Assembly (NCBI RefSeq): GCF_003946605.1
Contig: NZ_RHOQ01000004.1
Location: forward strand, 1-64,000
Source: Companilactobacillus baiquanensis
Lineage (GTDB): Bacteria; Bacillota; Bacilli; Lactobacillales; Lactobacillaceae
DNA length: 64,000 nucleotides
Reading direction: 5' to 3'
Positions 47,134-56,230 of the stretch are shown here, in pieces; position 1 is the first letter of the stretch, and the number at the start of each line of letters is the position of its first letter. The translations under genes and the position numbers were made by a program. The notes below the pieces were generated by a model, which had not been told where the DNA came from, did not search any database, and saw nothing but the letters and a program-made list of their open reading frames with translations.

Positions 47134-47673
47134 TTAAATAATTTTTTCAACGAGGGCAAAAGCGGCAATTACCGATTTCAAACGAATTGAATTTCTATCT
47201 CCATTAAAATGAAATTCTTTAACTTTCAAAATATTTTCTGACCCATTAAAAGCTCCAATAAAGACTGTGCCAACGGGATTACCTTCTAAATCATCCGGTC
47301 CAGCAACACCCGTTAAACCAACGCCAACATCAGCCTGCAATACTTTAGCAGACGATTGTGCCATGGCTTGTGCTACTTCGGCACTAACAACAGTATATTT
47401 TTTTATCAACTCAGGATCGATCCCCAAAAGTTTCGACTTTACATCATCAGAATACGTTACAAAACCACCGCTAAAAATCTGCGAAGCACCTGGAACTTGA
47501 GCTATTGTAGATTGAAACATACCCGAAGTTAAACTCTCGGCAGCAGTGATCGACAAATCTTTCTTTTTTAACGTTGTAACGACGTTATGAGGTAAAAGTC
47601 TAAATTGTTCTGGTAAAGGATCTTCAAATTTAATGTTTTCAAGTTCGTTTAATAATTTTTCAGTATTATCCAT
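47134..47673 (-). CDS. CinA C-terminal (PncC-type nicotinamide-nucleotide amidase) domain protein
   Basis: A 179-residue protein made only of the CinA C-terminal domain, which in other bacteria deamidates nicotinamide mononucleotide in NAD recycling. The family core AAESLTSGMFQSTIAQVPGAS, GGFVTYSDDVK and GLTGVAGPDD is intact. The N-terminal MoaB-like half of full-length CinA (about 410 residues) is absent; the first 40 residues resemble only a linker. The start ATG 47673 has GAGG upstream. Position between pgsA and recA is the normal cinA locus, so this is a shortened cinA. Confidence 0.9.
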   Translation of the reverse strand: MDNTEKLLNELENIKFEDPLPEQFRLLPHNVVTTLKKKDLSITAAESLTSGMFQSTIAQVPGASQIFSGGFVTYSDDVKSKLLGIDPELIKKYTVVSAEVAQAMAQSSAKVLQADVGVGLTGVAGPDDLEGNPVGTVFIGAFNGSENILKVKEFHFNGDRNSIRLKSVIAAFALVEKII

Positions 47674-47696
47674 TGTCCTCACTTCTAAATTACGTT

Positions 47697-48281
47697 TTAT
47701 TTTTTAAAAACATCTCTACTTTGGATGAAATAATCAGCACCAGAATAAACAGTAAAGAATAGGCAAATATATAAGAAGATCAATCCCATAGGGAATCCAA
47801 ATGTTCCAAAGAAGACATTGTGCAACAATAAAAGAATAATTGCGATCATCTGTGTTGTAGTTTTTATTTTTCCTGGCATTTGAGCAGCCATAACTTTGCC
47901 ACCCTCTTCTAGTACGATCATTCTTAATCCTGTAACAGCAAGTTCACGGCAAACAATAATAGCGATTACCCAAGCTGGTGCCATCTTCATTTCAACTAAG
48001 AAAATAAATGCTGTCATGACTAACATCTTATCAGCCAATGTATCGGCAAATTTTCCAAAGTTACTTACAAGATGATATTTACGCGCGATCTTACCATCAG
48101 CTAAATCAGTTAATGATGCCAAAATAAAAACTAGAGTGGCGATAAAATGATTCATTGGGATCAATGTTCCAAATAAGAAAACATCTCCCCAATTAGCAAA
48201 ATTAAACGCCAATAAAATAATAAAAACGGGTATTAAGATAATACGTAGCATCGTAAGTTTATTTGGTACATTCCAGACCAT
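47697..48281 (-). CDS. pgsA: CDP-diacylglycerol-glycerol-3-phosphate 3-phosphatidyltransferase
   Basis: A 194-residue membrane enzyme making phosphatidylglycerol phosphate, the first step to phosphatidylglycerol and cardiolipin. The CDP-alcohol phosphatidyltransferase motif DG-x2-AR-x8-G-x3-D-x3-D is seen in LADGKIARKYHLVSNFGKFADTLADK-like sequence at about residues 58-84. NVPNKLTMLRI at the N-terminus is typical. The start ATG 48281 follows GGAGGAAT. Confidence 0.96.
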   Translation of the reverse strand: MVWNVPNKLTMLRIILIPVFIILLAFNFANWGDVFLFGTLIPMNHFIATLVFILASLTDLADGKIARKYHLVSNFGKFADTLADKMLVMTAFIFLVEMKMAPAWVIAIIVCRELAVTGLRMIVLEEGGKVMAAQMPGKIKTTTQMIAIILLLLHNVFFGTFGFPMGLIFLYICLFFTVYSGADYFIQSRDVFKK

Positions 48282-48339
48282 GAGATATTCCTCCAATAAA
48301 TTATAGTGTGAAAAAATTAACTATTGCATAACACCAGAA

Positions 48340-48376
48340 AAATCCCGCTATTTAATAAACAACGAGATTTTTTTAA
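48340..48376 (-). terminator. Terminator-like hairpin after rodZ
   Basis: AAATCcCG and CGaGATTT pair with one mismatch around about 15 bases; U-run on the minus strand. It lies between rodZ and pgsA. Confidence 0.6.
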
Positions 48377-48385
48377 AACTAAATA

Positions 48386-49252
48386 TTACTGCTCAACATT
48401 GAAAGTCAATGTCTTAACAATTGATTCACTGCCGCTAACTTTACCTAAATCAACGCTCTTACCGCCAATGGAAATTTCAGTATGGTTCACATTACCAGTT
48501 TGAATCTTAAATGTTGTTGTATCAGCTGAAACCTTAGTTGACTTCTTCTCGCCAGAACTAAGAGCTTGTTGCCATGTTGTGCTTGATCCTTCTGAAAATT
48601 GGATCCATGCTTGACCACTCTTACCAGTAACGACCACATCAACACCATCAGAAGGTACGTTTTTAACTGTATAAGTACCATCTGTACTTGATTCTTTAAC
48701 ACTAAGTGCTGTTGACTTCTTCGCAGTCTTTTTAGCAGTAGTTTTCTTTGTAGAAGATTTCTTTGTACTAGACTTCTTTTTTGAAGAAGATTTCTTTGAT
48801 GTTTGTTCAGTCTTATCTTGAGGGATATTTACCTTAGATTCGTTTTGACTCTTACTGATCATGCCATAGGCAATTACACCAATAATTACCAAAATAACTA
48901 TTCCCACAATAATTTGAGGAATATAGTTACCCATTCTTGTAAAGAAAGGAACTGATTCTTCTTTAATAGCACGAGTATTATTTTTTTCAGATGTTTGAAC
49001 TGGTTCTTTTGGTTGGGAATCAGGTATTTCTGATTTATATTCTTCAAGTAAATCATCACTTGAAATTCCAACTGCATCAGAATATTGCTTTATAAAAGCT
49101 CGTACATAAAAATCGCCGGGCAAATGATCAAATTGTCCTTCTTCGATCGCAATCAAATATCTTTTTTGGATTTTTGTGACTTGTTGTAAGTCATCAATCG
49201 TATATCCTTTTTTAATTCTTGCATTTCTTAATTTTTGGCCAATTTCGTCCAT
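48386..49252 (-). CDS. rodZ: Cytoskeletal/cell-shape protein RodZ-like (YmfM), helix-turn-helix membrane protein
   Basis: A 288-residue protein with an N-terminal HTH (residues 5-70), one membrane helix at 111-131, a Lys/Ser/Thr-rich linker (152-180) outside the membrane, and a C-terminal beta-rich DUF4115 domain (about 186-288). RodZ links MreB filaments to the elongation machinery. Position after ymfI and before pgsA is the standard one. The Lys-rich linker may bind anionic wall polymers; inference. ATG follows GGTGGT. Confidence 0.92.
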   Translation of the reverse strand: MDEIGQKLRNARIKKGYTIDDLQQVTKIQKRYLIAIEEGQFDHLPGDFYVRAFIKQYSDAVGISSDDLLEEYKSEIPDSQPKEPVQTSEKNNTRAIKEESVPFFTRMGNYIPQIIVGIVILVIIGVIAYGMISKSQNESKVNIPQDKTEQTSKKSSSKKKSSTKKSSTKKTTAKKTAKKSTALSVKESSTDGTYTVKNVPSDGVDVVVTGKSGQAWIQFSEGSSTTWQQALSSGEKKSTKVSADTTTFKIQTGNVNHTEISIGGKSVDLGKVSGSESIVKTLTFNVEQ

Positions 49253-49317
49253 TTTTTACCACCGATTAACTAATTTTATTATCTATAATATATCTTATTA
49301 GTGAAGCACTAGCAACG

Positions 49318-50037
49318 TTATAGCAGCCAGCCTCCAGCAAAATAAATCGTTTGTCCTGTTAGGTAATTTGATTTCATATCTACTAGGTAGCCAACTAAAT
49401 CAGCAATTTCATCTGGTTTAGCCAATCTATTTGCCGGAATCTCTTCACGAATACTTTCAAGATCTTCACTTGAAAATTCTTGGTTCATTTTAGTATCAAC
49501 CGCACCTGGTGCAACCACATTTACAGAAATACCTAAGGATGCAACTTCTTTAGCATAGGCATCAGCAAAAGAAGACATGGCACCTTTAACCGTACTGTAA
49601 ACAACTTCCATGGCCGAACCGACTTTTCCATAAATTGAACCAATAAAAACAACTCGTCCTGATTTAGACTCGGCCAATTTATCTTGAAGTTCTTTTAAGA
49701 TCAAAATTGGTAATTTAATATGTATTTTCCATAAACTATCAATTTCTTCCTCTTCAATATCCACTAATAACTTATAGTAAGTATTTCCTTGAGCAAATAT
49801 GATCGCATCAAGTGTGAATATTTGTCTAGTCAACACCAAAACATTGTCATTAACCATGTCAAATTTAACCGGTATAAATTCTTGCTTTGGATATTTTTCG
49901 TGTAATTCAGTTATTAATTCACTAATTCGTTCTTGATTATTATTGTAGTGCAGATAAAGTGACCAACCCTTTTCTGCCAATTGTTTAGCGATACCTGTTC
50001 CGATATCGCCCGAACTTCCTAAAATCAATGCATGCAT
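49318..50037 (-). CDS. ymfI: Short-chain dehydrogenase YmfI, EF-P 5-aminopentanone reductase type
   Basis: A 239-residue SDR protein: LGSSGDIGTGIAKQLA cofactor site, catalytic YSTVK (Y-x3-K), and the SDR C-terminal SNYLTGQTIYFAGG. In Bacillus, YmfI reduces the 5-aminopentanone group on elongation factor P to 5-aminopentanol. The locus (ftsK-ymfF-ymfH-ymfI-rodZ) is that of Bacillus, which supports this role. Starts 2 bases after the ymfH stop, with AGGACAT as ribosome site. Confidence 0.88.
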   Translation of the reverse strand: MHALILGSSGDIGTGIAKQLAEKGWSLYLHYNNNQERISELITELHEKYPKQEFIPVKFDMVNDNVLVLTRQIFTLDAIIFAQGNTYYKLLVDIEEEEIDSLWKIHIKLPILILKELQDKLAESKSGRVVFIGSIYGKVGSAMEVVYSTVKGAMSSFADAYAKEVASLGISVNVVAPGAVDTKMNQEFSSEDLESIREEIPANRLAKPDEIADLVGYLVDMKSNYLTGQTIYFAGGWLL

Positions 50038-50039
50038 AA

Positions 50040-51281
50040 TTATGTCCTATCAGGTAACAGATTGTAGTAGGTGTAATTATCTTCCTTTAATGATTCTTCA
50101 GCAACTTTTAGGACATCTTCTCGACTTATCGAATCAATCAAATGGATCAATTCTAAATAATTAACATTATAAAAATAAAGTTCGGCCATTTGGTTAGCAA
50201 TTGCGTCAGGTGAATTTTGAGCAAACAAATATGCACCGATCGCATCACGCTTAATTCTTTCAAATCTCTGGTCATCAAAAACTTTATCAAGCTGTTCATA
50301 AGAAAGATGTTTTTGTAAATATTGTTGAAACTTTTCTGGATAATTAGTTGACCCACTAATTATGATAAAGCAATAGTCATTTTCTGCAACCACATTATAA
50401 GAAAAACTATCATCAATTATTTTTTGATTTGTTAATTCTTGATAATTAATTGATGATTCACCAACCAGCGTCTCCATGATCATATTTAATTCAAATTGAA
50501 GTTTAACTAGGTCTGCCCCGCTTAAATCGGTATCGACCCTAATTCCAAACGATGATCTACCTTGACTGATCTCCATTTTTTCGGATCCACCTTTACCGAT
50601 CGGTTCAAAATCTTTTATTTCAACAGCGGGCACTCCTCCAGAAGTAGAAAACTCTGAATCAGAAACGATGCTTTCGATTTTATCTGTATCGACATCCCCA
50701 ACAATAACTAGATCCATATTACTTGGACGATAGTTATTTTGATATGTCGCTAAAAGATTTTTATAATTTATTTCTTGTAATGATGCACTGCTTCCGGCAA
50801 TATCCTTTGCAATGGGATCTCCTGGATATAGTTGATTTAAGATTCTTTGTTCCAAAACCCATTCAGGCATATCCAAATACATCTGGATCTCCTGATCAAT
50901 GATGCCGCGCTCAGATGCTACATTTTCTTCAGTAAAGTTAGGATGCTGCACTAGATCAAGCAATACTTTCAAATTATCATATGGATTGATCAATGTTTGA
51001 AATAGGTAGGCCGTCTTAGTGTAACTAGTATATGCATTAGAATTGGCACCATATTCAGCAAATTTTTCAGAGACGTCATAACCTGGTTTGGCAAACAATT
51101 TATGTTCAATAAAATGAGCGATTCCTGAAGGAAGTTGTTTTTGATTTGGCAGCAAAACGTCAACTGAACCAAAATTAGTCATAGCAACGCCATAAGTCTG
51201 ATTATATCCAGGGAGATTCACAACCTCAATTTGATATCCATTTTTAAGTTTTTTAGAAAATTTTTGTAATTTTTCTGCCAT
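50040..51281 (-). CDS. ymfH: M16-family zinc peptidase-like protein YmfH
   Basis: A 413-residue member of the pitrilysin/M16 family with the inverted zinc motif HFIEH near residue 75 and downstream Glu in the conserved helix (SERGIIDQEIQMY), so it may be active. Paired with YmfF, which lacks the motif, as in mitochondrial-processing-peptidase-like heterodimers. The start ATG 51281 follows GGAGAT and is one base after the ymfF stop. Cellular substrate unknown. Confidence 0.88.
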   Translation of the reverse strand: MAEKLQKFSKKLKNGYQIEVVNLPGYNQTYGVAMTNFGSVDVLLPNQKQLPSGIAHFIEHKLFAKPGYDVSEKFAEYGANSNAYTSYTKTAYLFQTLINPYDNLKVLLDLVQHPNFTEENVASERGIIDQEIQMYLDMPEWVLEQRILNQLYPGDPIAKDIAGSSASLQEINYKNLLATYQNNYRPSNMDLVIVGDVDTDKIESIVSDSEFSTSGGVPAVEIKDFEPIGKGGSEKMEISQGRSSFGIRVDTDLSGADLVKLQFELNMIMETLVGESSINYQELTNQKIIDDSFSYNVVAENDYCFIIISGSTNYPEKFQQYLQKHLSYEQLDKVFDDQRFERIKRDAIGAYLFAQNSPDAIANQMAELYFYNVNYLELIHLIDSISREDVLKVAEESLKEDNYTYYNLLPDRT

Positions 51282-51282
51282 T

Positions 51283-52560
51283 CTAATCTCCAATCAACCT
51301 GTATTGAGCAATATCGTGAATTCCTTGAGCTACTTTAATAATATGATCTTTATCCAATTTATCTAATTCAGCTTGGTAGTGTTCATCATCAAGTAGTGAC
51401 TTAGGATAAACATCCTCCCAAATATTATGCATTATATAATATTGAATTGAATCAGAACTTATCTTACGACGTGTTGATAAAACCTTTTTGGCATGTTCAA
51501 TTTGTGACTGAGTAAATTGTCCCTTTTGAACGGCATCAATTTGTTTATTGATCAAATCCATCGCTTGATCAACTGATTTGGCATCAAGTCCTGCTTGAAT
51601 CGTCATCAAATGACTTATCGGATGATAAGTACTAGAAACGGAATAAGCTAAACTATTTTTCTCACGTACTTGCAAAAATAACTTAGACTGATCGTCTCCA
51701 CCTAAAATTAGATTCATCGCCTGTGGTGCCAAATAGCTAAATGATGGATCAATTTTTTCAGTCACATAAGCTAGTGCTAAACGACTTTGATTAAGATGCT
51801 TATGCTCTGATTGCGTCAATGGATGGTCTATCAGATTTTCAAAACTATCAAACGTGACCTTACTATTACAACGATCGCGTTTTAAGAATGTTGACATGAA
51901 GCTGTTATCCATAATTTTAAGAAACATTTTTTCATCTACATCACCGACAACATTGATGATGATCGTATCTTCTTTAATAGCTTTCTTGTAATGCTCGTAC
52001 AAATCTTGATTGGTCAAAGAATTTAGATGCACCATATCTCCAAAAATTGGGATCTGCTTATCAGGGTTATCGTGGTGGATCAAACTTGATAATTTAAGCA
52101 TACTAACGAGATCCTGATTATCATCTACCGACGCCAAATTCGACATTAAATTACGTTTTTCGGTATCAAATGAATCATCAGAAAATTCATGATCATTTTT
52201 TAAGTTTGGATCAAAGATTATCTTACTCAAAAGATCAATATTATCTTTTAGAAGATCATCCCCATCTAATAGAAACTTAGGGTCAGCAAATTCAATACTG
52301 AAAGCTAAATCATTTAAATTTAGCAAATTTCTAGTATAGACATTTATTTCCGATCCGTATAATTCCATTTCACGATCATTTAACGACCTAAAACTAGGAT
52401 AGCTTTTAGTCGAATTAGATAAGACATTGGCTAAAAGCCGTCTAGTCGTTGTTTCTTCTTTATCTAACGGACGTAAAAAATCGATTTGGATCTTGATCGT
52501 TCTGAATTTATTTATCGGATCAATATTTAAAATCACGTTTTTAGCAATTTCTTGTTTCAC
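51283..52560 (-). CDS. ymfF: M16-family peptidase-like protein YmfF, without zinc motif
   Basis: A 425-residue protein with M16 fold features (NDREMELYGSEINVYTRN, LAYAVSS-like SLAYSVSSTY segment) but no HxxEH or HxxE motif in its first 100 residues, where LANVLSNSTKSYPSF stands instead. It is thus probably the non-catalytic partner of YmfH. The start is GTG at 52560, overlapping the ftsK stop by 4 bases (GTGA). Confidence 0.88.
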   Translation of the reverse strand: MKQEIAKNVILNIDPINKFRTIKIQIDFLRPLDKEETTTRRLLANVLSNSTKSYPSFRSLNDREMELYGSEINVYTRNLLNLNDLAFSIEFADPKFLLDGDDLLKDNIDLLSKIIFDPNLKNDHEFSDDSFDTEKRNLMSNLASVDDNQDLVSMLKLSSLIHHDNPDKQIPIFGDMVHLNSLTNQDLYEHYKKAIKEDTIIINVVGDVDEKMFLKIMDNSFMSTFLKRDRCNSKVTFDSFENLIDHPLTQSEHKHLNQSRLALAYVTEKIDPSFSYLAPQAMNLILGGDDQSKLFLQVREKNSLAYSVSSTYHPISHLMTIQAGLDAKSVDQAMDLINKQIDAVQKGQFTQSQIEHAKKVLSTRRKISSDSIQYYIMHNIWEDVYPKSLLDDEHYQAELDKLDKDHIIKVAQGIHDIAQYRLIGD

Positions 52561-54959
52561 TTTTTCACCTGACTCTTCTTAATTGCGTCTAACTGTTCTG
52601 GAGTTAATAACACTTTTCTAGGTTTACTACCTTCTGATTGACCAACGATCCCTTTTTCTTCCATTTGATCGACCATCCGTGCGGCACGATTATAACCGAT
52701 CTGGAATCGTCTTTGTAGCATAGAAACACTCGCTGATTGCTGTTTAACGATCAAATCCACAGCATCATCCCAATATTCGTCACTAGGGGTGTCGCTATCC
52801 TTACCTTTTTCTTCTATATCAGTTGGGATCATATCTTCATCGTATTCAGCGGATTGTTGTTCGCTAACAAATTTGACCACATTTTCAACTTCTGATTCTG
52901 AAATATAGGCACCTTGTATTCGTACTGGTTTACTTTTACCGATTGGTTGAAAGAGCATATCTCCTCGACCCAAAAGCTTTTCAGCACCAACCGAATCAAG
53001 AATAGTTCTTGAATCAACTCCACTGGAAACTGCAAAAGCCATTCTCGATGGGATATTTGCTTTGATCAAACCGGTAATAACATCAACTGATGGACGTTGT
53101 GTAGCAATAATAATGTGCAATCCAGCTGCACGAGCCATCTGTGCCAAACGAACGATTGCTGCTTCTACTTCATGGCCAGCAACCATCATTAAGTCTGATA
53201 ATTCATCAACGATAACAACAATAAATGGTAAACGTTCCATTTTTTTATCTTTATCGGCGGTTTCGTTAAATTTATCAACATCATCATTATACTCGCCAAT
53301 ATTACGATGATTAGTGTCGGCAAATAATTTATAACGTCGTTCCATCTCTTTGACAGCTTTTTGTAAGGCGCCAGCTGCTCGTCTGGCATCAGTAACTACT
53401 GGAATCAAAAGATGAGGAATACCGTTATAAACATTTAATTCAACCATCTTAGGATCAATCAAGATCAATTTAACTTCATTGGGCTTTGCCTTCATCAAAA
53501 TACCAGTAATAATTGTATTAATGGCAACGGATTTACCACTACCAGTCGATCCTGCAATTAGTAGATGGGGCATTTTAGTTATGTTAGCTTCAATAATATT
53601 ACCAGAAACATCTTTACCTAAAGGTACGATCAAGGGATGTTTTTTATCCTTTTGATTTTCAGTAATATCTCTAAATGAAACCGTTGAAATTGTTTTATTA
53701 GGAACTTCAATACCAACAAACGATTTCCCAGGTATTGGTGCTTCAATTCTGATATCCTTAGCAGCCAAAGCTAGCGCTAAATCATCAGCTAGATTGACAA
53801 TTTTACTTACCTTAACACCAACTGCTGGTTGAACTTCATATTTAGTAATAGTTGGCCCTAAACTAGCTTTTTTAACTTCAACATTGACTCCAAAACTTTT
53901 AAAAGTTTGTTTCAACTTATCTTTATTTTCATCAATTAAACGAACTTCACCACTTTGATCAACTTGTGGAATTTGTTTTAGAAGTTCCGAACTGGGTAGC
54001 TTATAGTCATCATTTTCAGGTGATTTATAGCCAACTGGTGTGGGAAGATCTTTCTCATCACCAACTGTATGCGGTTTAGTTACAATTTGAGCCTGATTAG
54101 TTGCAGACTGTTGAACTGGTGTGGACACTGCTGTATTTGGAACATCGATTTGAAAGTCTGATTCTGGTTCTTCTTTTTTAGCTTTAGCAAAACTATTAAC
54201 ATCTTTAAATCTGTCGTCATCTCGTTCTACTGGACGATCCTGATGCTCATTTTTTGGAGCCTTAGGTTTGGGTTTACTCTTGTTATCGACATAATTGTCA
54301 TAACTACCAGATAACGCCGTTTTAGCGTTGTTAAAACCATGTTTAAAGTGTAATAAAATATTAGTAAACACGACTCCAACTTGTTTCATCGTTACATTGA
54401 ATAGCATTAAAATACCAATAAAGATCATTAAAAAGATAATGAAATAAGTTCCCCACGTGGAAAACAATGGCATGCACAGACTAAATAAATATGATCCTAT
54501 CATACCCCCACCAACGGACTCTGCCACAGAGAACTTCGACATGTCAGTTGATAAAATATTCCAAGTTATCATATTGTAATTGTGATATAACGCCAATTTA
54601 GAAAAAAGGATCGCATGCAAAGTCAGTAGTATTCCTAAGTATGTAAAAAGAAATCCAAAATTTCTTTTTGGTGTCATTACAGGAATCCTACCAGTAGCTA
54701 TTACAAATACTCCAATAAAAATACTTATCAATAATAATACTGGATAACTGTCCCCGACAAAAATTCGGTAAACATTATCAAAGAAATTTCCGACCATTCC
54801 AAACTTGAATAGGCCCAGAAAAGATAGAACAATCCAAATTAAACTAATAATAGATTTAGTCAGACGACTATTATTAGTTTTCTTTGCTTTCGTTGTCCTA
54901 GTCGATTTTGCTTTTGTTGTTGTTTTTCTAGGCGTTGTTTTCGCCTTTCTTCTTGCCAT
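52557..54959 (-). CDS. ftsK: DNA translocase FtsK/SpoIIIE
   Basis: An 800-residue septal DNA pump that clears chromosomes from the division plane. A Lys/Thr/Arg-rich N-terminus is followed by four to five membrane helices within the first 205 residues, a charged, disordered linker (about 210-320), and the motor with Walker A GSTGSGKS at 470-477 and Walker B FIVVIVDELSDLMMV. The C-terminal gamma winged helix (QIGYNRAARMVDQME) binds orienting sequences. The start ATG 54959 follows GAGG. Confidence 0.96.
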   Translation of the reverse strand: MARRKAKTTPRKTTTKAKSTRTTKAKKTNNSRLTKSIISLIWIVLSFLGLFKFGMVGNFFDNVYRIFVGDSYPVLLLISIFIGVFVIATGRIPVMTPKRNFGFLFTYLGILLTLHAILFSKLALYHNYNMITWNILSTDMSKFSVAESVGGGMIGSYLFSLCMPLFSTWGTYFIIFLMIFIGILMLFNVTMKQVGVVFTNILLHFKHGFNNAKTALSGSYDNYVDNKSKPKPKAPKNEHQDRPVERDDDRFKDVNSFAKAKKEEPESDFQIDVPNTAVSTPVQQSATNQAQIVTKPHTVGDEKDLPTPVGYKSPENDDYKLPSSELLKQIPQVDQSGEVRLIDENKDKLKQTFKSFGVNVEVKKASLGPTITKYEVQPAVGVKVSKIVNLADDLALALAAKDIRIEAPIPGKSFVGIEVPNKTISTVSFRDITENQKDKKHPLIVPLGKDVSGNIIEANITKMPHLLIAGSTGSGKSVAINTIITGILMKAKPNEVKLILIDPKMVELNVYNGIPHLLIPVVTDARRAAGALQKAVKEMERRYKLFADTNHRNIGEYNDDVDKFNETADKDKKMERLPFIVVIVDELSDLMMVAGHEVEAAIVRLAQMARAAGLHIIIATQRPSVDVITGLIKANIPSRMAFAVSSGVDSRTILDSVGAEKLLGRGDMLFQPIGKSKPVRIQGAYISESEVENVVKFVSEQQSAEYDEDMIPTDIEEKGKDSDTPSDEYWDDAVDLIVKQQSASVSMLQRRFQIGYNRAARMVDQMEEKGIVGQSEGSKPRKVLLTPEQLDAIKKSQVKK

Positions 54960-55032
54960 AGAAACCTCACTAACTCTCAATTACTCAATGAAAATTATAC
55001 ATTATTTCCAACATAAAAATCTCTTTTGAGTA

Positions 55033-55065
55033 AAAAAATAAGTTTGGGTTTATTTGTCCCAAACT
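55033..55065 (-). terminator. Terminator of the trmL-DUF1149 operon
   Basis: AGTTTGGG and CCCAAACT around 9 bases, then TA and a U-run on the minus strand. Confidence 0.85.
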
Positions 55066-55074
55066 CAATCTAAT

Positions 55075-55515
55075 TTACTTATCTTCATTTTGTGCTCTTT
55101 TAGTTTTTTCATCTGGTTTCACTTCTGAATGAGCCGTAAAATTCAATGATACTCCACGATTCAAAGCTACTGCTGTAACTTGATACGTTAGAGTTTCAAT
55201 ATACTCTACAACTGATCGAGAAATCTGCTTAACATCCTTTGATTCCAAATCTTCAGGATTGCCGTGAAAATCAACCAATTGGACAACTTGTCCGATCAAA
55301 CCTGAAATTTTAAAAGGTGCTCCTTCTGGATGGATATCGAAAGGAATAATTATTTGAAAAATCTTTCCTTTTTCTTCATCCATTGGCTTTCCCTGTTCAT
55401 CTTTCAACTCAGGATGATCAATTGAGATATGTAAATCTTGTTTGGCATCTGCTGTTGGGGATTCCACATCATAATGGAATGAGTTTACTGTTACGGGACC
55501 CTTTAATGTTTTCAT
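55075..55515 (-). CDS. DUF1149 family protein
   Basis: A 146-residue soluble protein of the DUF1149 family (SecB-like fold), found in lactobacilli and streptococci; function not established. Conserved features seen are VNSFHYDV near the start, FQIIIPFDIHPEGAPFKISG and the late YIETLTYQVTAVAL. No signal peptide. It lies 15 bases after the trmL stop, so they share a transcript. Confidence 0.82.
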   Translation of the reverse strand: MKTLKGPVTVNSFHYDVESPTADAKQDLHISIDHPELKDEQGKPMDEEKGKIFQIIIPFDIHPEGAPFKISGLIGQVVQLVDFHGNPEDLESKDVKQISRSVVEYIETLTYQVTAVALNRGVSLNFTAHSEVKPDEKTKRAQNEDK

Positions 55516-55530
55516 GTTCTACATACTCCC

Positions 55531-56040
55531 TTAGTCTAATTTATCGTGTTCATAATGGTGAGATAATTCTAATCCAGCAAAGTTTTGTTGGCGTACTGCT
55601 TCATAAATTACTAAAGCACAGCTATTGGACAAATTCAATGCTCGAATATTATCACTCATTGGAATTCTAAGACATTTTTCGGGATTTTCACGCATAAAGT
55701 CTTCTGGCAACCCAGTTGTTTCTTTACCAAATAAGAAATAATGATCGACTGATGTATCACTGAAATCTTGATCACTGTACACAGTGTCAGAAAATTTAGT
55801 GATCAAGTATAAATATTTGTCATCTGGAATCGATTTTATAAAATCATCCAAAGTATCATGATAAGTAATATCGACCTTGTCCCAGTAATCTAATCCGGCA
55901 CGTTTCATATGTGCGTCATCTGTACTGAATCCTAACGGTCTGATCAGATGAAGCTTAGTATTAGTTCCAGCGCATGTTCTTGCAATGTTTCCAGTATTTG
56001 CTGGCATAAGTGGTTGATACAATACAATATGATTAGTCAT
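55531..56040 (-). CDS. trmL: tRNA (cytidine(34)-2'-O)-methyltransferase TrmL
   Basis: A 169-residue SPOUT methyltransferase that methylates the ribose at wobble position 34 of certain leucine tRNAs. SpoU motifs are present: [18 protein letters not shown] near the start, [12 protein letters not shown], and [20 protein letters not shown] at the end (trefoil knot). The start ATG 56040 follows AAAGGAG; the frame is open further upstream but those codons lie in the leader. A hairpin with a U-run abuts the ribosome site, so expression may depend on attenuation. Confidence 0.94.
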   Translation of the reverse strand: MTNHIVLYQPLMPANTGNIARTCAGTNTKLHLIRPLGFSTDDAHMKRAGLDYWDKVDITYHDTLDDFIKSIPDDKYLYLITKFSDTVYSDQDFSDTSVDHYFLFGKETTGLPEDFMRENPEKCLRIPMSDNIRALNLSNSCALVIYEAVRQQNFAGLELSHHYEHDKLD

Positions 56041-56058
56041 TTTTTTCTCCTTTGAATT

Positions 56059-56104
56059 AAAAAAACGTATACCCTCGGTGACACTCACGGCAAGGACATA
56101 CGTT
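56059..56104 (-). terminator. Hairpin with U-run in the trmL leader (terminator or attenuator)
   Basis: The minus-strand stem AACGTAT/ATACGTT encloses an inner GTGA/TCAC stem and is followed by a U-run that ends 8 bases before the trmL ribosome site. GCAAG of the leader (56124-56128) could instead pair with CUUGC inside this hairpin (56090-56094). Confidence 0.65.
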
Positions 56105-56179
56105 AGTTAAACCCGTTAATTTACTTGCTTTTGTCAAAACGACTTCTGAGAAAAACAAATAACCACAAAGTTTATAAAC

Positions 56180-56208
56180 AGTATAGACGATAAATTTGGA
56201 CTATACAA
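56180..56208 (-). promoter_or_regulatory. Promoter of the trmL leader
   Basis: TTGTAT (56203-56208), 17-base spacer, TATACT (56180-56185) on the minus strand, giving a leader of about 130 bases before the trmL ATG. Confidence 0.6.
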
Positions 56209-56230
56209 TATAAATTTGAATAAATTGTGT

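Noticed and set aside
47134..47673. cinA as a decayed pseudogene
   Set aside because: The amidase domain is complete with a ribosome site; it is better read as domain loss.
56041..56180. T-box or known riboswitch before trmL
   Set aside because: I could not find the T-box GGGTGGNACCGCG motif or cores of other common classes; kept as an unclassified leader.
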